NCBI RefSeq assembly: GCF_010093595.1
Contig: NW_022985446.1
Coordinates: 845,151 to 909,150, forward strand
Direction: 5' to 3'
Source of the DNA: Mytilinidion resinicola
Taxonomy: Eukaryota > Ascomycota > Dothideomycetes > Mytilinidiales > Mytilinidiaceae
Length of the DNA stretch: 64,000 bases
Shown here piece by piece: positions 35,135 to 45,006 of the stretch. The position numbers and the translations under genes were made by a program. The notes beneath the pieces are model-generated. The model was not told the origin of the DNA. It did not search any database and was given only the letters and a program-made list of their open reading frames with translations. How positions within the stretch are numbered: the stretch's first letter is position 1; the number at the start of each line of letters is the position of its first letter.

Positions 35135-36419
35135 GCTTCTTCATCCCCAAAACGAGTCTGCATTTTGCCTTGGTCGGCGTCTCCTCATTGCGGCGGGTTG
35201 GCTGTCTATCCCAATACATCTTCCATTCCCTCGGCAAAGTCGCAGCCACTTTTTCTCCCTGTGACCTGGCTTGCTTTTTACAGTCAACGTTATCCACGGA
35301 TCCGGACAGATGAATTGAGGGGTGGGCCTGGGAATAGCTATGGGTCCTGAAATGAAAGAGTCGAAAAGTGCAAATATGTTCTTAGGAAGTGACATCTTCG
35401 GCCATCTTATGCCTTACGCCATATCGGAATCGTCATTGAAGGAATAACCGCTGCAGTAGATATCTCAGACTCATAGAACTATAACAGGGCCACTCCAAAA
35501 TCCGGCATTCCGCGTACAGCACTATGGAAGGAATTTATACATGCTTACATGATTCGTAGGGGGCTTGATGAAGGAATAGGCCCACGGCAATTATCCAAAA
35601 CAGGTCTAAGTCGCGTTCTTGATCCTCTGATATTCTTCTTATAGTACTAAGACATAAGTTTGTGCACTCACTTTCGCCCCAGCTTCTAAATCCTCTTACT
35701 GAATTTTGATACACCCTGGGCATCGGCAACGTAGACCGATCAGAAGCGGTTGGAACACCTTAAATTCGCACCCCCAGATATTTCCATTTCATCCGGGTTT
35801 TCAATGACGCACCGAAGCACCTCAGACAGTAGCGAACAGGTATGCACAAATTTCTATCTAGGTACAGTAGCTTACCCCTTTGCCAAGCCCAAGGACGGCA
35901 CAGGTCTAAACGATTTCCAAATCCATCTTCGTCCATCTTCGAAGATGGAACGGAAAATCTCATAAACTCCACAAGCACACTTACTAATACCATCTGTAAT
36001 CCCCCCTCGTAGTCGGTCCTAGCAAGCCTTATCGTCGTTAGTCTATGCACACTCATCTACCACTTCTTTAATAATGTCGATACTTTCTCAGTTATTGCGA
36101 TTCTTCTGCTTCGTTAGCGATTTCACTTGGACATCATAGACAGTGGTGTTTAGGATCCATGGACAGTACCGAAGCAATGATGATTTGGTTGGCGAAGGTC
36201 ATGAGGCAGGTGAGAGTTACATCGCCTTTGACCTTCCTGCCATTTGTCTAATAGCTGCTTCTTCGATTGGATGCGTACACGACTCTGCCTGTCAACAGAT
36301 GTCGCCCTCCGAGCACTTCAACACTTCCACCACATCATCAATCACAGCATTCACATCCACGTCTTTCGCTTCGCATCACTACATCGTATCGCATCACGTC
36401 GCCTAACACAACCGGCAGA
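35135..36419. other. Intergenic, 1.3 kb
   Basis: 3' flank of P1, then DNA without a recognisable gene. Near 36270-36415 the sequence is C/T/A-rich and could be the leader of the hypothetical frame that follows. Confidence 0.5.
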
Positions 36420-37262
36420 ATGAGCAACCATTGTGACGACCCCCATTGGAAAGGCGAGAACGGCAAAAGCGAGGATTGGTTCGACGAAGGTGGGAGGATG
36501 AAGATTGTGAGTCGGTCCAGGCCAAACTCAAGTATTCTTGCTTACGAGCCAGACGAGGTGTGGTCTACAATCATTCCATTCAAGGATTGCGTAATCGACG
36601 AACCACCCACCGACGAGGAACTTAAACACCTCAATCCGGCACCTTCTGTAAGGCTAGACAAACCTGAAGTCCCTGCGTCCATAGTCTTCTTGAATGGCCT
36701 GCCTAAAGACACCAAGCAGGTCGCCAGACTGCTCCACCAACTGACGATCCCACAATGCCGCCCTTTCTACCTCAATATACTTAAGAAGCGTAAAGGAATT
36801 AAAAGCAAAGGCAAGGAAATCGTGAGGAAACATCAAAGGTTCATAAAGATGGCCTTCGATCATTGCACAGCGTCCAAAAACCCCAATCTATAGATGATCT
36901 ACTCGACCTGCTTGAGAAAACGCAAAACGGACGTCGCCATCTGCAGGGAACATACCAGATTTGCGCGCAACCACAACAAGCACTTATTTTGCTTCGACCT
37001 GATCCGCGACACCCAGGCAACGAAAAGGACTAGCTCAACCAACAAACGTCCAAAGATAGCGTTGAGTGACCTTATTGCTAGGAGTCGGCTTATTTCACCT
37101 TCCGACCTCCAGTTATTGAGCAACAATGACTCTTTTGTCAATGTAGATACGACGAACTGTGTGCCCAGAAGGGTCGCGCGCTCTGTCATCAAGGGTATGA
37201 AATTGCTTCACAAACTCAAAAATGCAGGCCGTATTGTGCTGTATGATCCGACACTAAGCTAG
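36420..37262 (+). CDS. Unrecognised lineage-specific frame, interrupted by one TAG
   Basis: I do not recognise this. Two frames, 36420-36893 (157 aa, starts MSNHCDD) and 36894-37262 (122 aa, starts MIYSTCL), lie in the same phase and are separated by a single TAG at 36891-36893, immediately followed by ATG; together they make 281 codons. The product would be basic and hydrophilic, without membrane segments. Around the TAG another frame (PQSIDDLLDLLEKTQNG) is also open, so a frameshift is an alternative. It may be a young gene, a pseudogene with one nonsense change (CAG to TAG fits C-to-T at CpA), or two genes. Confidence 0.35.
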
Positions 37263-37486
37263 GCATCAGTGCATCTCGATGATTGCTTGCATGTTGAACA
37301 TTGACTATCGAAGCATAAAAGGGCGTTAGGTCCAAACAGAAAGCGCGCACAAGATTCACTCGACCACATCGCTAGCACGGCATCGAATAAAGCGTTGCAC
37401 ATACTCCATGAGCATGGGAGACACCTTCCCTCGCTATTTGCGGACGCTCGAAAGGAGTTTATCGCCATGGGAGGCACAGTGGAGGA

Positions 37487-37894
37487 GTGGCGAAAGGGCA
37501 AACGTGCGGGTTCATCCACCGATCCAGAGATCAAGAGGCTATCGAAGACTCGGAGACAATCAAAGATCCGAAGGCAGTCAAAGACCAGGAGATAGTCAAA
37601 GATTCAGAGTCAGTCAGCGACCCAGAGACAGGCCGAAATCCAGAGGCAGGCAGGAACCCAGAGGCGGACAAACCCTCAGAGGCGGGCGAAATATCAGACA
37701 GAGGGAAAGACTCAGAGGTGTGCAAAGATCCAGAGGTGGGCAAAGGTCTAGAGGCAGTCGAAGGGGCGGGGACAGTCGAGGATGTGGGGCCAGTCAGCGC
37801 TCAGAAACCGGAAGAGGACAAGGAAGAGGACAAGGAAGAGACTTTTTTGGGGGAAAATCGAAGGGACTCTACACATTCTGACCCCTCCTTTTGA
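37487..37894 (+). CDS. Hexapeptide-repeat frame over an 18-bp minisatellite
   Basis: Function unknown. The frame carries 15 tandem six-residue units of the type D-P-E-A-V-K (DQEAIE, DSETIK, DPKAVK and so on) followed by an acidic stretch and the end THSDPSF. Because the unit is 18 bp, the array has no net frameshift and two other plus-strand frames are open across it too, one Arg/Gly-rich (37408-37881). Among these the acidic frame keeps the cleanest residue periodicity, so it is the likeliest coding one. A start could be upstream: the frame ending at 37595 (LHILHEHGRHLPSLFADARKEF) may be an earlier exon. It ends 14 bp from the stop of the convergent decarboxylase gene. Confidence 0.35.
   Translation: MAKGQTCGFIHRSRDQEAIEDSETIKDPKAVKDQEIVKDSESVSDPETGRNPEAGRNPEADKPSEAGEISDRGKDSEVCKDPEVGKGLEAVEGAGTVEDVGPVSAQKPEEDKEEDKEETFLGENRRDSTHSDPSF
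37529..37798 (+). repeat. 18-bp minisatellite, about 15 units
   Basis: Successive 18-base blocks follow the pattern GAYYCAGAGGCAGTCAAA with scattered substitutions and no indels. Counted directly as 15 blocks from 37529 to 37798. Confidence 0.85.
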
Positions 37895-37908
37895 GCAGTA
37901 GCCCTCCT

Positions 37909-39449
37909 CTACTGACTTACTACCGCAAGCCTGCTTCTTACCGGGACGTTGTGGTCTTTTCCAGGCTCGGGAAATCCGTCCACCTTCACTCCCTTTCTGA
38001 ATAGAAGGCAATGCGAAGAACCACCGAAGTGGAACATTCCTGTCTGCTCTCCCTTCTTCACATGCTGGCCCTCCTTGACCGTGATCTCACACGTGCTAAC
38101 CTCGTCCATTCCCACACCAATGAACGCCATCAGACCAATGGCTGGGTTGTCGGCTTCGATGAAGATGATCGCGCGAGTGGCGAGAGCCGTGATGTAGCCC
38201 TGGCCGTTGCTGATCCCGCCTTGGTCGATCTCTTTCGTGTTGGGGTCGCCGAGGCCTTCGAATAACGGCTCGGAGAAGAAGGTTCCGTCCTGAACAAAGG
38301 CTTTCACGATCTTGCCGGAGACCGGGGCGTGCCAGCGGTGGTAGCTCAGCGCAGAGAGGAAAGCCTGGTAGATGGTTCCGCCGCCAAACTGCTGCGCCAA
38401 TGGATCATGTGCGAGCATGTCCAGGACGGAGTACGGCTGGCCTTTGATCCAGAACTTGTTGCGGAGCTGGACGTTGCGGGATACGTTGTAGGTCTTGGAC
38501 TCGCAGGCATTGGCGATGACATTGTCATCATCTGGGCTCGCAACAGGGCGAGCTTCTGGGCGGAATTGGCGAGTGAAGAAATCTAGGATCGAACGTGAGT
38601 ACTAAGGAATTTGATAGAGCATGCGAAGACCTCACCATCCCACGATTTGTAGCCGTGGTGCTTTGCTGACGGGTCACATTGGTAGAACTCTTCGAATGTC
38701 ATCGACGTATTCGAGGCCTTGTTGGCGACCTCCATGACATCCTTCGTACCCGTTGGACCAAACCAGCCATTCTTGCCGCTGCCCAACACTTCTGCTGATT
38801 TTGGGGTCTGGAGAAGTTCAGTGAAACGCCTCTAGATCATGGTAACGCTCACATACCAGCAAGAACTTGCCCCACTCGTTCAGCACCTTCTTCAGCATGG
38901 CATTCACGCCTGGATCCAGGAATGCAGCATGTCCACTACACCAAATTAGGATCTTTCCCTTTCAAACGAGATTGATGCTCCGTACCTTGCGGTCCCCATG
39001 GGCCAGTCGAAAATTGCGTTCATCGGCACTCCGACCATGCCCACGTTCTGTGCGGCATCTGTCCATTCCGGCGCTGTCGTCAAGATGTGATTCAAGACCT
39101 GTAGCATATGTGGATAATCGCGCATTTGCTTGTGGCCTGTCGGGTCATTGCGGTATGGCCTCTTGAGTGGTACCTCTTCAAACATAGAGTTGAAGAGCAG
39201 GTAGATGCGTGTGTCGCCTTCGATGAATTCCTTGAATTCTTGTAGCACCGGCACAAGCCTCTTCTCGTTATTGTCGACACGCTTGATTGTCTCCTTCAGC
39301 CACGCTCTGTGGATGCGATGGTCTGCCGGGAGCCATGCACCAGGACTGCCACGTATTAGACGAAGCAAAGACGTTCCAGCTATATAAACATACCGGTGCA
39401 TCTTGTGCTCATCTGGGATATCATGCTCTTCTCCATGTTGGGCAACCAT
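37909..39449 (-). CDS. PsiD-like pyruvoyl-dependent decarboxylase (phosphatidylserine decarboxylase superfamily)
   Basis: Belongs to the phosphatidylserine-decarboxylase-related group that includes fungal L-tryptophan decarboxylase PsiD. These enzymes cleave themselves to form a pyruvoyl cofactor. Exons 39449-39394, 39345-38986, 38935-38857, 38807-38636, 38582-37909; 446 aa. Seen: PGAWLPADHRIHRAWL, FIEGDTRIYLLFNSMFEEVP and DYPHMLQVLNHILTTAPEW (the N-terminal PSDC-associated domain), then DDFFTRQFRPEARPV, YHRWHAPVSGKIVKAF, RAIIFIEADN, and the cleavage motif HFGGSS at about 407-412. The frame stays open to an ATG at 39602, so a 51-residue longer N-terminus cannot be excluded. No cluster partners (P450, kinase, methyltransferase of psilocybin type) are nearby, so the substrate is open: tryptophan, another aromatic amino acid, or a lipid. 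Confidence 0.88.
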
Positions 39450-39754
39450 TTTGCCGAGTTTCCAAGAGGGATTGGTGTTTCTCAGAGGAATGCGGCTTCT
39501 GGAAACGATTAATATTGGAAGTGTCGAAAATCCGAATCTGACGTCAAAGGGCTGGGCCGTAGGCTGACCATTTTTGATTTGTTCACAGAAGCTGAGAAAC
39601 ATTACGTGGACTTGTTAGCTCCGTTTGATTTGCAGGGGTCCATCATCGATGACGATCCTGTCTCGCCTCTCGTTGGCCGCCGGTGTCCCCGGACTTCCTT
39701 CAACCAATGACCAAACCCTACATATACGGGCTCCAAAAGCTTGAAAAAGCTTGG

Positions 39755-40445
39755 AACAACCCAAGTCATTCCCGCAAAGGCTTGTATAGGCTAGAGGTGG
39801 CTTGACAGGGTGCGTAGGTGCGTAAAACGCAAGAAGAGAGAATGTGAATTGCAATGTCTTGCAATTTACATCCTAAACCAGTAACTCTTCTCCCAGCCTC
39901 TAGATTACGCCCTCGAGACCTTGACATTGCAGAAAATCATTTCCGCATAGGCTAGAGGTGGCTTGATAGGGCGTCTAAGTTTGCAAAATAGTGGTAGAAT
40001 CAATGTAAGTTGAAAGGTAATGCAAATTGCAGCCGTATAAGATATCGGAGTATCTAGTTCACGCCCTCGCAACCTTGACATTGCATAAATTTCATCTCAT
40101 ATAAACCAGAGGTGGCTCTACAGGGTATATAGGTGTGCAAGATGGTGGTAGACACCGTGTAAAATGCGAAGTGAAGCAAATTACAAGCGTATAAGGTATC
40201 TAATCCCGGAGTATCTGATTCGCGCCCTCGCAACCTTGACATCACGTGAATTTAATCTTATATAGGCTAGAGGTGGCTCAATAGGGTACTTAGATACGCA
40301 AAACAGTGGTAGACACGATGCGAAATGCGATGTAATGCAAATTTCAAGCATATAGGGCATCTAGTAGAAGGGAGCCTAATTAACACCCTCAAGACCTTGA
40401 CATCGTGTGTATGATCTTTTGGATAGGTGTGAGCTGGTCCGATAG
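39755..40445 (+). repeat. About 160-bp tandem array, five degenerate copies
   Basis: The landmark CTAGAGGTGG recurs at 39791, 39952, 40106 (as CCAGAGGTGG), 40267 and, degenerate, 40428, giving spacings of 161, 154, 161 and 161. A second landmark, CCCTCGCAACCTTGACAT, recurs once per unit. Between landmarks the units share an AAAATGCGA-like block and GTATAAGGTATCT. No reading frame is kept across units. It lies directly upstream of the decarboxylase start. Confidence 0.85.
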
Positions 40446-40511
40446 GCTACCCACGTAAAATGAGCAGATGTGAAATACGCTGGGCGAGAATTACACAGAT
40501 ATAGGATAGCC

Positions 40512-40660
40512 TATTAGGGGTCCCTAATTCACGCCGCGTACCCCTAGTAGGGGTACCCAACTCACGCCGTGTACCCCTAAGAAAGGTGTATACTTCACGC
40601 CGCGTGCCCCTAAGAGGGACGCGTACTGCACGTAGGGTAGCCCTCTTAGGGATAGAGATT
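40512..40660 (+). repeat. 33-bp tandem repeat with palindromic cores
   Basis: TCACGCC recurs at 40529, 40562 and 40595 with a degenerate fourth copy near 40629, an exact 33-bp period. Each unit carries CCCCTAGTAGGGG-like or CCCCTAAGAGGG-like inverted repeats that could form small hairpins. Confidence 0.8.
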
Positions 40661-40976
40661 CACGAAAGGGTACCCCATTCAGCAGGCCCCAAGTCACAAT
40701 CTTGGGACATTTACTACTTCTACCATCATTTCACGTAGGCGTTGTGAGCACGCTGAGTACCATTGTTCTATTTTATTACAGCAAAGAGGGGTCCTAGTGA
40801 CCAGTATCAAGCAGAAAGACCGACAAAAACAACCAAATACCGAGCAAAAGTGGTATCATAAGCAACATGACCGCCCGCTCAGAGGCACCCATTTTGTACT
40901 CCGACCTATGCCACCGTGTCCACGCTATGCCAGAAAGTAGTTACAAAAGGAAAGAGAGAGGGGGACCTTTGGTCAA

Positions 40977-42474
40977 TCAAAAGAAATCTTCTGCACCACG
41001 GCGTGGGCCACCGCGGCCCTTGTTCTTTGTGTCAAAGAGCTCTCTGTCCTCGAAAAGCTCTCTGGTCTCCTGTGCAGCGCCACGAATGGTGAACCCCTCC
41101 GCCTGTCCCTTTTGGTCGGACTTCCCGTTGTTCGTGATTCTGCTGGCTAGGTCGCGTGGTTTCGTGATGCGGTCCTCGAGGCTTGGGGGACCACGCGTGA
41201 TTCGATCTGCCAGGCTGCGTGCTTTGACTGGCGCTTTCTGGAATAGCTCGGGAACATCCTCGCTCGCGTCGACGGCATCGCTGCGGCGGTGGTTGCTGTT
41301 GGGAGTTCTATTGGGGAATAGCTCCTTAGATCGCGGGGCAGAGGGGGACTTCTTTCCAAACAACTCCCTGTCGGTTGTGAAGGTGACCAACTTAACTGGG
41401 AACAGTTCCTTTCCACGGGTGGTTCTGGCGTCCTTTCGGTACGATGGGGGAGTCGGGGTGCGGCGACGGATCTTGCGACGGCTAGCCTCCTCGTCCGCCT
41501 CAAAGCCCATGCGGCCGTCGCCCTCAGGGTTCGGGGATGCGCTCCTATTGCGCAGGCGGCCACGGTTGTCCTCGCGCGAGAATTGGACCTTCTTGCGGCT
41601 GCTGGCGTCTCCAAACAGCTCTATGTCTCGTGTGCCGGGGAACGAATTGTGGCGCCTGTCTCTGGATCCAGCATCCCTATGCCTCGAGGGTTCTCTTGAC
41701 GAGCCACTCGTGTCCTCTCCGTAAAGGCTGACGTCAAACTCGCCCTCACCGTGTCGGCTCTTGCGTGGCGCGTCCAGGTCGCGGGGTTTCTTGAACCTTC
41801 CCCTGTCATCCGAGCGGCTGTCGCGTCGTCCGTTCTTCTGGTACCACTCGCTGTGCTTACGGGCACCCTTCTGCTTCGCGTCATAGATACCGGCAAGGCG
41901 CACCCTCAACTCGACGTCTGGTCGGTATGATAGCTCTTTTGTCGACAGGCCTGTCTTTGGAACTTTCTTCTCCTCCCAATCCTCAACATTCAAGCCGGTA
42001 AATGCATTCAGTGCCATTTTAGCCGCCTCATCGGTCACAAATTCGAGATTGGCCGACGAGTCATTGATCCACTCAACCCTCAGGAAATCCCGCGTGCAGC
42101 CACGCTCGGCGATGAAGGCTTGGACATCCTGCGTGCTCAAGGTGTTGAGGCCCATGATATGCACTTTTCGTGGGACGGTGTCTGTGAGCTGTGACATCGG
42201 GGCCGGGCGGGGGTCGTTGAGGCGTTCGAACGGGTGTTGTAGGGCTCGCTGTCGCTCCAGCTCTTCCGCTTCTTTCCACTGCAGTGACGTTAGATTTGTG
42301 CAGACAAACAGTGGGATGCACGACGCATAGGCGTACCTCTCTCTCCTCTTCCTGCATCTGCCGCCAGACTTCGGGGTCGTTGATGTCGAGCTCAATGTCG
42401 CCGACATCCTCCATGTCAACATCCGTGCTGTAGTTCTGCATGTTGGTAGTCTCGTTAGCGCCAGAGGCCTCCAT
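40977..42474 (-). CDS. NCBP3: NCBP3-like RNA-binding protein
   Basis: Related to nuclear cap-binding protein subunit 3 (DUF2414), which binds capped RNA and mRNP export factors. Exons 42474-42337 and 42278-40977; 479 aa. Seen: an acidic N-terminus DVDMEDVGDIELDINDPEVW, then a short RRM-like domain (about residues 84-140) with KVHIMGLNTLSTQDVQAFIA and RVEWINDSSANLEFVTDEAA, typical of the family, and a long Arg/Asp/Ser-rich tail. The tail repeats an E-L-F motif seven times (DIELFGD, GKELFPV, DRELFGK, SKELFPN, VPELFQK, TRELFED, DRELFDT), plus two DRIT motifs. The start at MEASGAN is the first ATG of the exon carrying the acidic segment. Confidence 0.85.
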
Positions 42475-42772
42475 GGCGACGGTGAATTGTGAGCGGCGCC
42501 GGCACGACGACGGCGGGTGGTCACGACGGCTGGTGACTGGCAGAGACGATGAGGTTGTGGTGTTGACGCGCGCGGGCAGCTTTGAGGCTCAGACGTTCGT
42601 TAAGTAGCGTCCACGCTAAGCCCCGCCCGAAGTTTAGCCTGAGGTCCGTGCGGATCGACGCTTTGACCAGGCTCGAGGTAGTCGAGCTAACCATCAAAAG
42701 ATGTTGTATTGGTGAGAGTGATGAAGCTGGCTAATGGTGGTAGATATAGTCAGAAGTTGCTGAGTAAGCTGA
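42475..42772. other. Intergenic, NCBP3 5' region
   Basis: Upstream of the NCBP3-like start; should hold its promoter. No other feature seen. Confidence 0.5.
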
Positions 42773-42812
42773 GTGAGCTGTTCGACTGGAAGGCAACAAG
42801 CGCTCGGATTTC

Positions 42813-43225
42813 AGGTGTTGAAGTGCTGTTTTGACAGCGAACGTATGGGTCTGACGACTTTCACACCTATTCATCTTTCAAGGTTCACGATGTCATTTCT
42901 GCGAGGCTGTAAACCAGGTAGGTCTCTAGCTGTGCTTCATGAGCCTGAATTAGAGACGTCTAAACGCTGTTCTGATAGGACAGGTATAAGTTTGTGGACT
43001 CTCACACCTACTCATCTTTCAATCTCGACGATGTCATTTTCTCGAGCTCGTAAATTGAGGGGCTCTCTAGTCATGTCTCATGACTCTAGACTAGAGGTGT
43101 CGAAATGCTGTTTTGGTAGTGCAGGCATAAGTCTGAGGGCTCTCACACCTATTTATCTTTTAAAATTTACGATATCATTTCTTCGAGCTCGTGTACTTCT
43201 AGTACAGCTAGCTGGCGACGTCTGA
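42813..43225 (+). repeat. 141-bp tandem repeat, three copies
   Basis: TCACACCTA recurs at 42861, 43002 and 43143, an exact 141-bp period, with diverged but clearly alignable flanks (CGATGTCATTT, CGAGCTCGTAAA, CTAGTCATGTCTCATGA). Because 141 is divisible by three, a plus-strand frame (42773-43225, 150 codons) stays open and encodes three 47-residue repeats such as TPIHLSRFTMSFLRGCKPG. The frame looks more like a by-product of the array than a gene; the repeat units contain no known motif. Confidence 0.8.
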
Positions 43226-45002
43226 GGCCGCCTAGCGCATTTTCAGCTCCTCCAAAATGCCTCCCTTCCGCCCTATTGCGAGTTGTGAAATGTATTGGAG
43301 GACTTCAAACGTCGGCACCCAAGTGTACAAACTTACCGATTGACGCCATTCAGTCCATCATTCACCACGGACTCTAGATTCAGAAGGGTTTTCGCGAGGT
43401 TGATAAGGCGGAGAAGAAGTAGGCCGACACAAGTGGACAACATTGTAAGCTAACTGCGGGGATGGATGGACTGAGAGGTGATGATGATGCTAATATGGGG
43501 ATGTAGACTAGCTATCACCGACAAGCCTATTGGAAGGGGACTGAGGTAGTTTTCTTGGGATGGCGATGAGTTCTAGGGACGATGTTACAGTATTAGGTCA
43601 TAAGTCTGGGCATACGGATACACTACTGCTTCGACTTCACTCTTGCTCTCTCCATACCACTGTGAGGAACACCCTAGCTAGCATGTCTTCAGTTAGTCAA
43701 AAGGTAGTCTAATATCCACTGCATTGACCTTGATATCGTAATTCGAGTGTCCAAAGCATGACTGGGTTACCCCAAGCAGTTATAGGGAGTTCACATTCAT
43801 GTCTTGGTACTGTATCATGATGATGGTGGCTTTTGCGATTGGTTGCTGGGGCTATTGGTCTTTCGATTGCTGATGGGGGGGATGAAGCGGTTGCGAGCGG
43901 TATACAAGGCACACGGCTTGCTGAGTCACAATAATACCACACATTCATCTTGAGCAAACTCTTTCTTTGTGTGTCTTGTGTAGTTGCGCTTGTTGCGAAC
44001 CCACGTGTACTATGTCAGAAAAAAGAGAAGGCAGTTAAGGTAGGGCAAAAAGGTGTCGGGATGCTGGGAGATTAATGAGTAGGGATGAAGCGAGACGCCG
44101 GTAAACCCAATTGAAGCTGCTCAAGCATTACTGCTCGTACACTAGTACTTACAAACCTTACTATGATCCTGAGACGCTTGGAACGTTATTATAGTGCCTT
44201 ACCAAAAGTCTGGTACCGTTGCTTACCACCGTTGGAGGTGCTTTGACGTGTTCCTCAGATTTTTTATAAGTCCGTAAGAGCTTGAATTGAAGGAGTTTCC
44301 TACACTGACTGTCGACCTACTTGCCGCTGTTGGTGGTACTCCAGCACCTCATAATAAATCAGGACGAGATGAAAAAGACGCCATACCCAAACTTGTGTCC
44401 TAATACTGCACTCCTCAGTAGAGAGAAGTGCCCGTAAGCGTTACATTGGTAACAAAAGTAGAATCATAGGGGTGCCCCACTTCCCCGCGATGTACGTCGT
44501 CATCGTGACCATCTTTGCTAGTAATCTGAGCGGTTATGTGGCTTCTTGCAGATAAGCCAAACCGCGGTTGAGGAGCCGGTGATTTGGAGCATTACCGGTG
44601 CGTGCTCGGTCCCAAGGTACGGGCCGGTCCGCCATGCGAACATCAGGAAATGATAAACTTGTCCAGTGTTCGAGATAAGAATCATGAAATCCGAGGTTCT
44701 TGTAATCAGGTGCGTGGGGCGATCCATGGTACGGGTGTCCGAATATGGAGTCCAGAGACTTGTCGAGCCTGTCATAGGCTAAAGCATCTCTTGAGTTCTG
44801 GATCCCTTATTGTGGGCGAGGTTGGACCCATGATCAGTGAGATAGCAGGTAACCAGCCCGCACATAGGCCCGCGTGCACAAAACCCATCCGCGTCTTCCA
44901 TCTCTTCTCTTCTTCAACCTTCAAAATCCTTCACACGCATTCTTCACTCCTAAACACATTCGAAACTTCTGATAGGCTTGAAGCCTATACCAAATGGTGA
45001 AA
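43226..45002. other. Intergenic, 1.8 kb
   Basis: No recognisable gene. Short frames on both strands have no family likeness. The last 150 bases are C/T-rich and look like the leader of the amino-acid permease gene. Confidence 0.5.
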
Positions 45003-45006
45003 ATGA
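44995..45006 (+). promoter_or_regulatory. Three-codon upstream reading frame overlapping the permease start
   Basis: ATG-GTG-AAA-TGA at 44995-45006 overlaps the permease ATG (45003-45005) by the sequence ATGA. Ribosomes using the first ATG would terminate on top of the main start. A role in translation control is inference. Confidence 0.45.

Noticed and set aside
39450..39602. Longer N-terminus of the decarboxylase from ATG 39602
   Set aside because: The frame is open, but family proteins as I know them begin shortly before the PGAWLPADHR segment; kept only as an alternative.
39755..40445. CRISPR-like regular repeats
   Set aside because: Units are degenerate and directly tandem without unique spacers; the genome is fungal.
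42773..43225. 150-codon frame as a real gene
   Set aside because: It exists because the 141-bp repeat is divisible by three; codon pattern and composition give no further support.
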